Shown here one piece after another: positions 7,343 to 16,918 of a stretch of 64,000 nucleotides of DNA; position 1 is the first letter of the stretch, and the number at the start of each line of letters is the position of its first letter. The notes beneath the pieces were generated by a model. It did no database searches. It was not told the DNA's origin and worked only from the letters and a program-made list of their open reading frames with translations. A program made the translations under genes and the position numbers. Source of the stretch: Emticicia sp. 21SJ11W-3 (GTDB lineage Bacteria > Bacteroidota > Bacteroidia > Cytophagales > Spirosomataceae); NCBI RefSeq assembly GCF_024138715.1, contig NZ_CP092074.1:3844001-3908000 (forward strand). The letters are read 5' to 3'.

Positions 7343-8692
7343 ATGATACAGTCAGCACTTATTGAAAAATACAACACTTCTGCACCGCGATATACCAGTT
7401 ATCCGACAGTTCCTTATTGGGACAACAGCAATTTTACCGAAGCCCAATGGAAAGAAAGCTTCATAAAAAGCTATAAAAATCAGAAGAAACTAAGTCTATA
7501 TATTCATCTTCCATTTTGCGAAAGCCTATGCACTTTTTGTGCCTGCCATAAACGCATTACGCTCAATCATCAGTTTGAGGTTCCTTATATTGAGGCTGTT
7601 CTGAAAGAATGGAACCTGTACCGCAATCTGCTGAGAGAAGCACCTCTCATTGAAGAAATTCACCTGGGCGGTGGTACACCCAGCTTTTTCTCTGCCGAAA
7701 ACCTGAAAGAACTCATTGAAGGCATCTTATCGGGTTCTAAAGTAAGCCCAACGGCAGAATTCAGTTTTGAAGGCCACCCCAACAATACCAGCGAAACCCA
7801 CCTGCAAACCTTGTATGATTTAGGTTTCCGGAGGGTTAGTTTCGGTGTGCAAGACTACGACCACACCGTACAGGTAGCTATTAACCGCCTGCAACCATTC
7901 GAAAACGTAAAGAAAGTAACCGAACTGGCACGCAAGATAGGCTATACCTCTATCAGCCATGACCTCGTTTTTGGCCTTCCTTTTCAAAATGTAGAGCAGT
8001 TTGAAAAAACCATCAGAAAAACCCTGGAGCTCGCCCCAGACCGCCTTTCTTTATACTCATACGCCCATGTGCCCTGGTTAAAAGGTAACGGCCAGAGAGG
8101 TTTTGATGAAAACAACCTGCCCAGCGCTACAACTAAACGCCAGCTCTATGAACTGGGCCGCGCCATCTTTGAAGAAAACGGCTACCACGAAATAGGCATG
8201 GATCACTTTGCCCTGCCAAGCGACTCGCTTTTTAAAGCCGGAGAAGAAGGTTTGCTTAACCGCAACTTTATGGGTTATACGACCACACAGTCTAAATGCA
8301 TGTTGGGCCTGGGCGTATCAGCCATCAGTGATAGCTGGACAGCCCTTTCGCAAAACACCAAAAGTCTTGATGAGTACATTCATCTGACAAAAAACAACAT
8401 TTTTCCATTGCTCAGAGGCCACATTCAGACAGATGAAGATATGCTCTGGAGAAACTACATACAAAACCTGATGTGCCGCTTTGAAACTGAGTTTTCGTTC
8501 GATGATTTAGACCAACACCAGATAGAACAATTGCTGGCATTGAAAAACGATGGCATTATACTTTTAGAAGATAATAAAGTTAAAGTAACTGCAGAAGGCA
8601 AAACGTTTATCAGAAACGTATGCACCGTTTTTGATAAGTACATCAGCAGTGCGGGCCAGCCACTAAGCAAAACATTCTCAAAGGCCATCTGA
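7343..8692 (+). CDS. hemN: Oxygen-independent coproporphyrinogen III dehydrogenase
   Basis: HemN is a radical SAM enzyme that decarboxylates coproporphyrinogen III to protoporphyrinogen IX without O2 in haem synthesis. The 449-residue length is usual. Diagnostic features are the N-terminal APRYTSYPTVPYW, then YIHLPFC with the 4Fe-4S motif CxxxCxxC (Cys59, Cys63, Cys66), the SAM-binding HLGGGTPSFF, and the C-terminal HemN helical domain. True HemN rather than HemW/HutW is indicated by the RYTSYPT start and the extra Cys68 (CTFCAC). The gene lies 68 bp after the receiver-Crp regulator with a perfect Crp/FNR-type palindrome between them, so low-oxygen or redox control is likely. A long hairpin terminator follows. 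Confidence 0.96.
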   Translation: MIQSALIEKYNTSAPRYTSYPTVPYWDNSNFTEAQWKESFIKSYKNQKKLSLYIHLPFCESLCTFCACHKRITLNHQFEVPYIEAVLKEWNLYRNLLREAPLIEEIHLGGGTPSFFSAENLKELIEGILSGSKVSPTAEFSFEGHPNNTSETHLQTLYDLGFRRVSFGVQDYDHTVQVAINRLQPFENVKKVTELARKIGYTSISHDLVFGLPFQNVEQFEKTIRKTLELAPDRLSLYSYAHVPWLKGNGQRGFDENNLPSATTKRQLYELGRAIFEENGYHEIGMDHFALPSDSLFKAGEEGLLNRNFMGYTTTQSKCMLGLGVSAISDSWTALSQNTKSLDEYIHLTKNNIFPLLRGHIQTDEDMLWRNYIQNLMCRFETEFSFDDLDQHQIEQLLALKNDGIILLEDNKVKVTAEGKTFIRNVCTVFDKYISSAGQPLSKTFSKAI

Positions 8693-8740
8693 TGATTTAA
8701 TTCACAGACATTTATTAATGAATCAGGAATCTGAAACATA

Positions 8741-8791
8741 AATATAAAATTAAAGCCGGACTTCTCAGAAGCCCGGCTTTAATTTTATATT
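8741..8791. terminator. 51-nt bidirectional hairpin terminator
   Basis: A 19-bp perfect outer stem (8741-8759 with 8773-8791; GC core GCCGG/CCGGC, AT-rich base) carries an inner CTTCT/AGAAG stem. The AT-rich lower part supplies T-tracts in both directions. It separates hemN from the convergent FN3 gene. Confidence 0.8.
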
Positions 8792-8805
8792 CCCATTTAA
8801 TATTC

Positions 8806-11037
8806 TCAGTACTTATAAACACGTTTCGTAACCTGTTTATCGGCAGTACGGATACTGATTGTATAAGTACCCTCTACAAAGTTACTCAAATCAAGGATAT
8901 GCTCTTTCTGACGGGCATCAATCTTGGTTTTAATAACTTCTCTGTTCATTTTATCAATTACCGTTATCACAACAGCGTTATTCTGCATAGCTTCAGGTAT
9001 AACCAATTTAACCGCGTCATTAGTTGGGTTAGGATAAACCACCCAGTTGTCAGCAGTACTTGTTGACACCGCCGCCACGGCTACTACAGCAGCAGAAGCT
9101 GCCGGTGTTGTTACAGAGGCAACATCTGAATAGTCTGAGTTACCTTTATTGTTAACGGCTTTCACACGGTACCAGAATTTCTTATTGGCAGTTACTGTTG
9201 AGTCAGTAAAGGTAGTAGTATTACGACCCAGTGTAACTAAACCAGTAAACGCAGTACCATCTACCGAACGCTCCACAACAAAATTCTCTTCTTTGTTTGA
9301 GTCATCACCCCATTTCAAAGCTACTTTAGTAGCAGAGCTGGCAGTTGCTTTCAAAGCGTAAGGTTTGTTTGGTGCCATGGTATAAACCGTTTCTACAGAA
9401 GAAACACTTGAATAACTTGATTCACCATATTGGTTGGTAGACTTTACTCTGAAATAATAAGTTACACCTTCTTCAATCGGTATACTCAGTACATCAGTTT
9501 TATTGGCAAGTACCTTCATAATGGTAAGGTCAATAGTAAAGGTGTTATCTTGAGCTCTTTCAAGAACGAAGAATTCTTCATCGTTTGAATTATCAACCCA
9601 TTTAACTTTTATATTATTGTAACCAAGATTATCAACGCTCTTTTCAGACTCTAAACCTGATGGCGCCGTTGGAGGTCCTAAGGTTAATAGAGATACTATA
9701 TTTGAATAAGGTGATGGGCCCTGATCATTAGATGCCATTACTTTATACCAGTAAGTTACTTTAGGTAAAGTAGTGTTATCTGTATATGAAGTATCTGATG
9801 GCGCAAGAGTAGCTAATTGAGTATAACCTTCACCAGCACCTGTTGCCGAACGATACACCATAATTTGTTTTGGTATTTCATAAGGACCAAACGTTGGGTT
9901 TTTCCAGGTTAAATCTACTCTGTTAGGCGTAATGCTTTTACCTTTCAGACCTAGCGGCGCAGGAGGACCCACTCTCGCCGGGGTAGTAACTTTCAATGGA
10001 ATTGAAGCCTCACCTAATCCGCCTCTGTTTCTGCCTCTTACACGGTAGTAATAAGTGGTACCTTCCCATGCATCAAGGTCATTATAGAAAGGTGCGTAAA
10101 AGGGCACACCGGTGGCAATAATAGACCAATCTGTATTATTTACTGAACGTTCAACCTGGAAATCCCAAACGATTGGATCGCGGTTTGTCCATTCAAGACG
10201 AACCTCATTCAAAGTCTGATAGGGCGAAATCAACAGAATTGGAGCTTGCGGAGGATAAGGCAATGTAAAGAAAACCGGTCCGAAAGTTGCAGTAGGTGAA
10301 AACCCTGTTCTATTCCATGATGCTACCTGATACTGGACTTTGGAATTTTGCATTAAGGTATTATCAACATAGGTAACATTATATTCTTTACCTGTACTAT
10401 CAGGGGTATTTATAAAGGCCACGTCAGTCCATGGGCCGTCATTCATACTACGTTTAATGATAAACTTGTTTTCGTTATCAGAAACATCCTTGAAAACAAT
10501 GGTTGCAGTAGTTTGTGTCCAGCCATCGGCTACACCTACTATGCTCGGCGCTACTGGTAATTCCTGCATGGTGGTTACTGCAAAAAGCGGCGACCAGCAA
10601 GAATATCTGTGAAGGCTGTCGTTCGGTACACCCGTACGGATAGAATCTGTTGCACAGGTAGCAAAGCGTGTGTGCGCATACAGTGTATCTTTGGCTGCAC
10701 GTACTGAAAACCAGTATTTCTTATTGGGGATAAGACCATTAAAATGGTAGGCACCATACGTTGTGAAAGCCTCAGTTGTGAAATAGTTAAAGTTCACGCC
10801 GTCGGTTGAGAAAGCAATCTGATACTTAACGGATTCAGTATTATTTGTTTTCCAACCCACATCCAGTTGAGACCCCGAACCAGGTACAAATGTCTTAACC
10901 AAATTAGTTGAAGTATTCAAAGGATTTACTGAATCGGCAACCGCAGGAGCACTTCCTGAAAATTCTCTACCTTTTGCCTCAACGTTCCAAAAAGCAAACA
11001 TCAACAATAATAGAGATAGAAAGTAATTTTTTCTCAT
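8806..11037 (-). CDS. Secreted multi-fibronectin type III protein with T9SS sorting domain
   Basis: The 743-residue product has a signal peptide (MRKNYFLSLLLLMFAFWNVEAKG) and at least five fibronectin III domains, seen as recurring patterns of V/I-x-L-x-W near the start and YYYRVRGRN- or YWYKVMASN-type strands near the end of each. The last 80 residues are a type A T9SS C-terminal signal: WVVYPNP near its start and TYTISIRT...KRVYKY at the end. The protein is therefore exported by the type IX system to the cell surface or medium. FN3 arrays act as spacers or carbohydrate/protein-binding modules; no catalytic domain is seen. I use the ATG at 11037; a TTG two codons upstream is also in frame. 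Confidence 0.88.
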   Translation of the reverse strand: MRKNYFLSLLLLMFAFWNVEAKGREFSGSAPAVADSVNPLNTSTNLVKTFVPGSGSQLDVGWKTNNTESVKYQIAFSTDGVNFNYFTTEAFTTYGAYHFNGLIPNKKYWFSVRAAKDTLYAHTRFATCATDSIRTGVPNDSLHRYSCWSPLFAVTTMQELPVAPSIVGVADGWTQTTATIVFKDVSDNENKFIIKRSMNDGPWTDVAFINTPDSTGKEYNVTYVDNTLMQNSKVQYQVASWNRTGFSPTATFGPVFFTLPYPPQAPILLISPYQTLNEVRLEWTNRDPIVWDFQVERSVNNTDWSIIATGVPFYAPFYNDLDAWEGTTYYYRVRGRNRGGLGEASIPLKVTTPARVGPPAPLGLKGKSITPNRVDLTWKNPTFGPYEIPKQIMVYRSATGAGEGYTQLATLAPSDTSYTDNTTLPKVTYWYKVMASNDQGPSPYSNIVSLLTLGPPTAPSGLESEKSVDNLGYNNIKVKWVDNSNDEEFFVLERAQDNTFTIDLTIMKVLANKTDVLSIPIEEGVTYYFRVKSTNQYGESSYSSVSSVETVYTMAPNKPYALKATASSATKVALKWGDDSNKEENFVVERSVDGTAFTGLVTLGRNTTTFTDSTVTANKKFWYRVKAVNNKGNSDYSDVASVTTPAASAAVVAVAAVSTSTADNWVVYPNPTNDAVKLVIPEAMQNNAVVITVIDKMNREVIKTKIDARQKEHILDLSNFVEGTYTISIRTADKQVTKRVYKY

Positions 11038-11152
11038 AGCCAAACTATTTTAGTTTTAGTATAAATGGGAGGATTTTCTTTGACGTAAATATATAATAAT
11101 TTATTGATTTAAGTCTAATTGTTACCGGCGAAAATTATTTTACGGTTGGGAA

Positions 11153-11174
11153 TTGTTTCAAGCCTTTGAAACAA
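11153..11174. repeat. 22-bp perfect inverted repeat upstream of the FN3 gene
   Basis: TTGTTTCAA (11153-11161), GCCT and TTGAAACAA (11166-11174) form a perfect 9-bp-arm palindrome. It lies 116 bp upstream of the FN3 start and 72 bp after the ridA stop. No U-run follows it on the minus strand, so an operator is as likely as a terminator. Confidence 0.5.
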
Positions 11175-11245
11175 ACCATACCGTTATCACCCGAATGCCT
11201 GCCAATATAATAGCAGTTACCCTCAGATGAAAAAATTATTAAATT

Positions 11246-11611
11246 TTACCTGACTGCAATAACTGATATTTCAACGTTTACATCTTTAGGTAAACGGGCA
11301 ACCTGCACCGTTTCTCTGGCTGGCGGATCTGCCTTAAAGTAGCTGCCGTAGACTTCATTGATAACGGCGAAATCGTCCATATTCTTAAGAAAAATGCTTG
11401 ATTTTACTATATTCGTGTAGTCCATTCCGGCTTCTGCTAAAATATGCCCGATGTTCTCCATAATCTTTGCAGCTTCTGCACGCACGTCTCCTGCTGCTGC
11501 CAGCTCAAGGGCTATCTGCCCCGACATATACAAGGTGTCTCCTGCCAGCACTGCCTGGCTGTATGGCCCTATGGCAGCGGGCGCTTTCTCAGTAAAAATA
11601 ATCTGTTTCAT
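11246..11611 (-). CDS. ridA: RidA family enamine/imine deaminase
   Basis: At 121 residues this is a typical Rid (YjgF/YER057c/UK114) protein. Signature stretches are APAAIGPYSQAV near the start, TLYMSGQI, and PPARETVQVARLP, where Arg105 is the substrate-carboxylate-binding arginine of the active RidA subgroup. RidA hydrolyses reactive 2-aminoacrylate and related enamines released by PLP enzymes, protecting those enzymes. The segment after GQI is a few residues shorter than in E. coli RidA. It is the last gene of a close-packed minus-strand run (RsmG, PH-like protein, S1 protein, RidA), 16 bp after the S1 gene. Confidence 0.92.
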   Translation of the reverse strand: MKQIIFTEKAPAAIGPYSQAVLAGDTLYMSGQIALELAAAGDVRAEAAKIMENIGHILAEAGMDYTNIVKSSIFLKNMDDFAVINEVYGSYFKADPPARETVQVARLPKDVNVEISVIAVR

Positions 11612-11627
11612 ATAGTCAATTTTAATT

Positions 11628-12458
11628 TCAGACCAGATAAATACCGTCTTCTTCTATTCTAATTAATCGTTGTTTATACAGGCTTCCTATTGCTTTTTTA
11701 AAGGTTTTCTTGCTCATCTCAAGCTGATACATCACATAGTTGGCATCGCTCTTGTCTGTCAGGTCCAGAAACCCGTCGCTGGCTTTCAACTTTTCCAGAA
11801 TCCGCTCTGCATTGGGTTCTACGTTGGCATACCCTTGTTTTTGCAGGCTTACATCAATACGGCTGTCTTCTCTTAACTGCTTAATAAAGCCTTTCACCTT
11901 ACTACCCAGTTTTATACGCTGAAAAACCTCATTTTCATAAATAAGGCCTTTGTATTTCTGGTCAATAACCACATTCAGGCCCAGGTTGGTTTCTTCAAAA
12001 ACCAGCAGGTCTACTTCCTGCCCTTCTTCCAGTTCAATGTTTTCTTTTTCAAAAAACCGGTTTACCTTACAAGAACCCACCAGTCTTTCGGTGTCTTCAT
12101 CCAGATAAACATAAACGGCGCTCCAGTCGCCTACCTCCAGCTTTCTATTCTGCTCTTTAAAGGGCACAAACAGGTCTTTTTCAAGACCCCAGTCCAGAAA
12201 TGCCCCGATGCCTGTAACAGCCATTACCTGTAAATAGGCAAATTCGTTGAGTTTTACTTTGGGCTCAAGTGTAGTGGCAATAATACGATCTTCAGAATCC
12301 TTATAAATAAACACCTCAATGTCATCGCCCACAATCACATCATCCGGAATATATTTTTTCGGAAGCAAAACATCGTTGCCGTCCTTATCTCCCAGATACA
12401 TTCCTACACTTGTACCTCTCAGAATCCTTAAAGTATTTTTAACACCTAAATTGAGCAT
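11628..12458 (-). CDS. CvfB-like S1 RNA-binding protein
   Basis: The 276-residue protein has the CvfB/YitL plan: tandem S1-like OB folds and a C-terminal winged helix. An S1 domain is clear at about 70-135 (VTGIGAFLDWGLEKDLFVPF) and another at about 145-210 (GLNVVIDQKYKGLIY, KGFIKQLREDSRIDVSLQ). The last 60 residues (AERILEKLKASDGFLDLTD ... KKTFKKAIGSLYKQRLI) form the winged helix. In Gram-positive bacteria CvfB affects virulence gene expression through RNA binding; its role in Bacteroidota is not established. It sits 11 bp after the PH-like gene and 16 bp before ridA. Confidence 0.88.
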   Translation of the reverse strand: MLNLGVKNTLRILRGTSVGMYLGDKDGNDVLLPKKYIPDDVIVGDDIEVFIYKDSEDRIIATTLEPKVKLNEFAYLQVMAVTGIGAFLDWGLEKDLFVPFKEQNRKLEVGDWSAVYVYLDEDTERLVGSCKVNRFFEKENIELEEGQEVDLLVFEETNLGLNVVIDQKYKGLIYENEVFQRIKLGSKVKGFIKQLREDSRIDVSLQKQGYANVEPNAERILEKLKASDGFLDLTDKSDANYVMYQLEMSKKTFKKAIGSLYKQRLIRIEEDGIYLV

Positions 12459-12469
12459 GTATATGTTGC

Positions 12470-12754
12470 TTAGTTAAATGCGCGCGCCACAATCAGTTCT
12501 TTAATGGTGCGGGCATCATCTTTTGTAAAGTTCTCTACAATAATTTCCTGCTCTCTGGCACGGGCTTTAATTCTGATAGTTGCAAAAAACACGCCTGAGT
12601 CAATCTCAACACCGGCTATGTCGTTATAAAAAACAAAACTCTCGCTACTGCTAAGAACCTTTTTCTCCTTAAAAGTAACCCCCTTTTCGCTGAAAATAAC
12701 TTCGTCAGGCAACAAAGGGTTTCTAAAACTACTGGCCGTAAAGCGTTCATTCAT
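12470..12754 (-). CDS. Small protein with a PH-like fold
   Basis: The 94-residue product has no signal peptide or membrane helix. Its pattern (VIFSEKGVTFKEKKVL, a strand FVFYNDIAGVEI, then IRIKARAREQEIIVE and a closing helix ending KELIVARAFN) resembles bacterial PH-like domains of the bPH/YdbT type. This assignment is from pattern only. Such domains bind lipids or proteins. It sits within a tight operon, 37 bp after rsmG and 11 bp before the S1 gene. Confidence 0.65.
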   Translation of the reverse strand: MNERFTASSFRNPLLPDEVIFSEKGVTFKEKKVLSSSESFVFYNDIAGVEIDSGVFFATIRIKARAREQEIIVENFTKDDARTIKELIVARAFN

Positions 12755-12791
12755 GGTATTGGTTCGTTTAAATAGTAGCCCGACACCCGGT

Positions 12792-13424
12792 TTAAAACGG
12801 CACGTAAACTACTTTTTTGGTTTCAAAAAACTCTTCCTCAAAATAATCAGACAAGTTATAGAGCATATATTTACCACCAAACTCTGCCAGCTCTTCATCC
12901 AGGTCTCCCCCTTTCAGGTACAGAATCCCGTTTCTTAATTCATTAAACTGGTTTCGGGTTACTTTGTTCTGCACCCAGCCATAAAAGGGTTTAAGCCTTG
13001 TAACAGCTCTGCTTACAATAAAATCAAAATCGCTGGCCACGTTTTCGGCTCTTTCGTGCTGGGCTGTCAGATTTTTCAGGCCCAGTGCCGCGGCTACCTC
13101 GGTAACCACTTTTATTTTTTTCCCGATTGAATCTACCAGATGAAACTGGCTGTCGGGGAATAAAATAGCCAAAGGAATACCCGGAAAGCCTCCTCCTGTA
13201 CCAACATCCAGAATTTCGGTACCGGGCTTAAACTGAATCACTTTGGCAATGCCCAGCGAATGCAGAATGTGTTTTTCGTACAGATTTTCAATGTCTTGTC
13301 TCGATATTACATTTATCTGGCTGTTCCAGAAAGTGTATAGATCCTGTAATTGTTCAAACTGAGCCCTTTGAGAGTCAGTGATTTTAGGAAAATATCTGGT
13401 TATTAAAGTTATGTCTGAGGGCAT
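12792..13424 (-). CDS. rsmG: 16S rRNA (guanine-N7)-methyltransferase RsmG (GidB)
   Basis: RsmG methylates G527 of 16S rRNA, and its loss gives low-level streptomycin resistance. The Rossmann SAM-binding motif ILDVGTGGGFPGIPLAI, the following FHLVDSIGKKIKVV and the SRAVTRL segment are diagnostic. From the ATG at 13424 the length is 210 residues, normal for the family; a TTG four codons upstream is in frame but lacks support. The gene follows the glycosyltransferase after 27 bp and heads a compact translation/RNA-linked run that ends with ridA. Confidence 0.95.
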   Translation of the reverse strand: MPSDITLITRYFPKITDSQRAQFEQLQDLYTFWNSQINVISRQDIENLYEKHILHSLGIAKVIQFKPGTEILDVGTGGGFPGIPLAILFPDSQFHLVDSIGKKIKVVTEVAAALGLKNLTAQHERAENVASDFDFIVSRAVTRLKPFYGWVQNKVTRNQFNELRNGILYLKGGDLDEELAEFGGKYMLYNLSDYFEEEFFETKKVVYVPF

Positions 13425-13451
13425 GGCAAAAGGCAATTAGAAAAAGTTTTC

Positions 13452-14666
13452 TTATCTCCACTTAATTTTTTTAGGGTTCGAGAAAACAGTAACAACACCG
13501 AAGATTAAATAATATACCGCGTATAGCAAGTCATAATAAGGTATCTTAAATGAGCGGATGGTGTAACTGAGCTTTTTATTTATTCTGGCCAGCACAATCC
13601 ATCTAACCAATAACCAGTAAAAAAACACTCCGGCTATCAGGCGCATCCAGTCAGAAAAAAGGTAAAAGTCCTGATAATTATATTTTTCAAGCCATTCTGC
13701 GGGTATTCTAGACCACTCAGGCGCTACAAACCAATCAGGCTTAAGCAATATTACAGGCACAAGCATAAACCAGCAAAGCATGTGGCTCATAGCTATGAGG
13801 CCAAGTAATAGTTTATCTCTGAGCTTATAGCGTTTGCCAACTGATAAGTGCCTGCGCTTTTGTTGAATCCACGAACTCCAAGTCTTTTTAGGCTCCGAAA
13901 CCATCTGGGCTTCTTCACTTACACAAACGGCAACATTCCGTTTGTCAGACACCTCATTTACAAACAAATCGTCATCGCCGCTTAATAAGCCATGATGGCT
14001 CGCAAAACCGTTACTTGCCCAGAATAAATCTTTTCTGTACATCAGGTTTCTGCCAACACCCATGTAGGGTATTCCGGCAAGGGCAAAAGAAAGGTATTGA
14101 AGGGCGGTCTGAAAAGTCTCGTAACGAATAAGCGAATTAAGTCCTGAGCTGTCGTAACTGTAAGGAGAAAACCCAAGTACAATTTTTTTATCACCTGTCA
14201 TTTGTGCCACCATCAGATCAATCCAGCGGTTGCTGGTTGGGCGGCAGTCGGCATCTGTCAGCAGAATTATTTCTTTTGATGCCTTCTTGATACCCATCGT
14301 TACAGCAAATTTCTTGGCTGTAAAGTGCGAAGGCAAAGACTCAATTCTTACAAAATTAACTTTTGAATACACCCCCTCATTGAAAAGCAGATAGTCGTAA
14401 GTACCGTCATGAGAGCGGTCATCGGCCACAATCACCTCAAAGTCCGGATACTCCTGTGCTTCAAGCAATGGCAGTAATTCTTTCAGATTCTCCAGTTCGT
14501 TCCAGGCAGCTACAACAATTGACACACCGGGTTTGCCGATTTCATTAGTTTCGGGTTCTGTATCAACGTGTGAAGCCAGACGTGTAAACACCCCAAGAAT
14601 GAAAACGAGTTGGACAACAACAGCCGAGAAAAAGAGAATCGGTAGTAAATACTGCCAAAACACCAT
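13452..14666 (-). CDS. Membrane glycosyltransferase, family 2
   Basis: This 404-residue integral membrane protein has an N-terminal helix (about 5-27), a GT-A domain (about 48-260) and three C-terminal helices (about 285-310, 345-365, 380-398). The nucleotide-sugar site is visible as VSIVVAAWNELENL, VIVADDRSHDGTYD and the DxD-like LLTDADCRP. SGDDDLFVNE and QQKRRH match the acceptor and QxxRW-like motifs of processive or polyprenyl-linked family 2 enzymes. It probably transfers a sugar to a membrane-bound acceptor for envelope polysaccharide or glycolipid; the substrate is not readable. It lies between the porin and rsmG. Confidence 0.88.
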   Translation of the reverse strand: MVFWQYLLPILFFSAVVVQLVFILGVFTRLASHVDTEPETNEIGKPGVSIVVAAWNELENLKELLPLLEAQEYPDFEVIVADDRSHDGTYDYLLFNEGVYSKVNFVRIESLPSHFTAKKFAVTMGIKKASKEIILLTDADCRPTSNRWIDLMVAQMTGDKKIVLGFSPYSYDSSGLNSLIRYETFQTALQYLSFALAGIPYMGVGRNLMYRKDLFWASNGFASHHGLLSGDDDLFVNEVSDKRNVAVCVSEEAQMVSEPKKTWSSWIQQKRRHLSVGKRYKLRDKLLLGLIAMSHMLCWFMLVPVILLKPDWFVAPEWSRIPAEWLEKYNYQDFYLFSDWMRLIAGVFFYWLLVRWIVLARINKKLSYTIRSFKIPYYDLLYAVYYLIFGVVTVFSNPKKIKWR

Positions 14667-14797
14667 GAATCAAGAGTTTAGGTTTTAAAGTATGCAAAGA
14701 TACAAATTCTTTAATTGAACAGTTTCTTAGCTAAAAATAAATAAATCAAATACGATTTCACTCTTAAGCTCCTAATAAACAGGGTAAATAGCAGTTT

Positions 14798-16753
14798 TTA
14801 GTCGAACAAAGGCCAGTTGGCGCCTAAAAAGAAAGTGCGTCTCATACCAGGATACACCGACCCCACAAAATATCCCTGTGCCGGGAAACCCTGATTGGCA
14901 TGAGCAAACTTAAGAAAAACGCGAACCTTACTTATTTTAAGATTGGCGAACAAGTCTACTACCGGATACCCCCAGGCTTTTCGTCCGGTGGCGGCATCCT
15001 GCAGGTAAAACTGACGGTTAAGAGGCATGTAGTTGTCTGCCAGATACGCCGAACGATAATAAATATCCGCACCCAGATTGATATGCAGTTTTTTGGCATA
15101 AACAAAGTCGTGCGTAATGGTGGTATTGTTGGCAATAACAGGCATACGCACATAATCTTTTTTATCGGTAGCAGCCAGGTAAATCTGGTTGGCAATGGTT
15201 AACCGTTTCCAGCGGTACTCCAGTCCAAGGCCTGCTCTGGCTATATATACAGGCGCCGACAGTTGCTGCACCTGCGCGTTTTTGTCATAATACAGGTAGT
15301 TATCTACCAAAGATAAATAGGCCGCCGGCGACACCGTTAATCTTTTAGACCCGATGGCAGTGGAAGCATAGAAGTTGGAGGAATTCTGATTTAAAAGCCG
15401 GGTTGAACCGGTGCTTAAGGCAGTGCTGCTGGCCCTGTACCAGTTTCCGTCGTTATTAATGAGATATTCATCCAGAATGGTAGCAGGTATAGAAAGAATA
15501 GTTACGCCGGCCTTCAAACGAGGGCCGATATATTCTGACTTGATACGTACATTCAGGTTGCTTTGCACATTACCAAACTCAATTTCAGCATAGGCACGTT
15601 TCAGGCTGTCAGGAAAAAAGTAATTCGCCCACGCACCTGTAATTATCTCATGGTTGTATTTGTGCCTGAAAGTGGCATACCCATTCAGATTATCGTTAAA
15701 ATCAGACGTCAGATTGTATAGCCGGTGCCTCAAATGCAGCCGGTATGAAAACCCACGATAAATGCCCTTGATGCCGACCTTGTTTTCTATCAGCCTGTAT
15801 CTTAATGCTAAAGCCAGGGTGTCTTTAATAGCACTGAGGGCATCTGCATTGGTTGGCAGTAATTGTCGGTAATAGGTACGTTTATTAATGGTATCAGCTT
15901 TGAAACTGTAATCATGATAATAATCGGTTCGATGCTGGTAATCAATGGTATGATACACCTGAAACCCATTTGAAAGCTGGTATTGCTGATAAATATGAAA
16001 TTCGTTTCGCCAGTCGCGGGCTACGCCGCTGGTTATTCTGGGCAGGTAACTCCGGTAATTACCCAGGTCTCCAACCTCTACATAGCCTATGCTGTCTACA
16101 AGCGGCTTTATGCCTCCCTGCTCAACTGGTGTATGATTAAAATGGTTGTAAGAGCCTAAAACGGTGTACCTGCCATCTTTTGACTCATAATTAACACTTA
16201 CCAGGGCAGCCCAGCTATCTACCAGCCGGTCTTCCCGGGTGGTAGGGGCTCCGTATTGTTTAGAGGTTGTAAGGCGTTTAACATCAAAAGTAGCATTTAG
16301 CCTTGGCTTAATATTCTGCGAATGCGTGAAATCAAGGTAGAGCATCCCCCCTCCCGACTGCGCGTAGTGCATGTTAGTATAAGGCGACTTAGTATTGTAA
16401 TATTTGGCCTTGCGGGCATCAAAGGCATAAAAGCCGTAGGTATTAAAACCCAGTTGCTTGCCAATTTCTTCTGCCGGCTGAAAATACAAGGGTTTAATGG
16501 CGGAGCCAATCAGGCCCAGGTCCTGATACAGCCAGCCGCTACGCAGATTCCTGTCGAAAGACAAATGGAAACCCTCAACCGTTGAATCAGGATTATAATA
16601 TGTCTTACGGTTATTAAGGATATCTTCTTCCAGTACAAAGCGGGTGGTTTTCAGGCCGTAAATCTGCCTGGTTGAATCATCCAGGATTTGAGCATGGCAA
16701 AGGCCGTAGAAAAAAGTCAATAAAACAGTGGAGTATATCTTTTTTAAGCTCAT
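14798..16753 (-). CDS. Outer-membrane putative porin (PF14121-like)
   Basis: The 651-residue protein has a signal peptide (MSLKKIYSTVLLTFFYGLCHAQ). The remainder shows the alternating aromatic/hydrophobic strand pattern of a large beta barrel, ending in a strand close to the C-terminus (TFFLGANWPLFD). The N-terminal region, with YYNPDSTVEGFHLSFDRNL and YQDLGLIGSA, resembles the Bacteroidota putative porin family PF14121; this is from memory of the family. Its transported substrate is unknown. A TTG start 30 bp upstream is in frame, but the ATG at 16753 puts the signal peptide first. Confidence 0.82.
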   Translation of the reverse strand: MSLKKIYSTVLLTFFYGLCHAQILDDSTRQIYGLKTTRFVLEEDILNNRKTYYNPDSTVEGFHLSFDRNLRSGWLYQDLGLIGSAIKPLYFQPAEEIGKQLGFNTYGFYAFDARKAKYYNTKSPYTNMHYAQSGGGMLYLDFTHSQNIKPRLNATFDVKRLTTSKQYGAPTTREDRLVDSWAALVSVNYESKDGRYTVLGSYNHFNHTPVEQGGIKPLVDSIGYVEVGDLGNYRSYLPRITSGVARDWRNEFHIYQQYQLSNGFQVYHTIDYQHRTDYYHDYSFKADTINKRTYYRQLLPTNADALSAIKDTLALALRYRLIENKVGIKGIYRGFSYRLHLRHRLYNLTSDFNDNLNGYATFRHKYNHEIITGAWANYFFPDSLKRAYAEIEFGNVQSNLNVRIKSEYIGPRLKAGVTILSIPATILDEYLINNDGNWYRASSTALSTGSTRLLNQNSSNFYASTAIGSKRLTVSPAAYLSLVDNYLYYDKNAQVQQLSAPVYIARAGLGLEYRWKRLTIANQIYLAATDKKDYVRMPVIANNTTITHDFVYAKKLHINLGADIYYRSAYLADNYMPLNRQFYLQDAATGRKAWGYPVVDLFANLKISKVRVFLKFAHANQGFPAQGYFVGSVYPGMRRTFFLGANWPLFD

Positions 16754-16918
16754 GTGCCGCCAATTACTATAAAATCGATGCAATTTACGGCAAATCTTCG
16801 GATTTTAGACAAGCCCACTCTTAATAGTTCTTAAAATTGATGATTGTTTGTTCTGCCAAACTTTCAGCAGGTAAAAAACGTTATTACCAATAGAGTATCT
16901 TAACCCATTCAGATTGCC

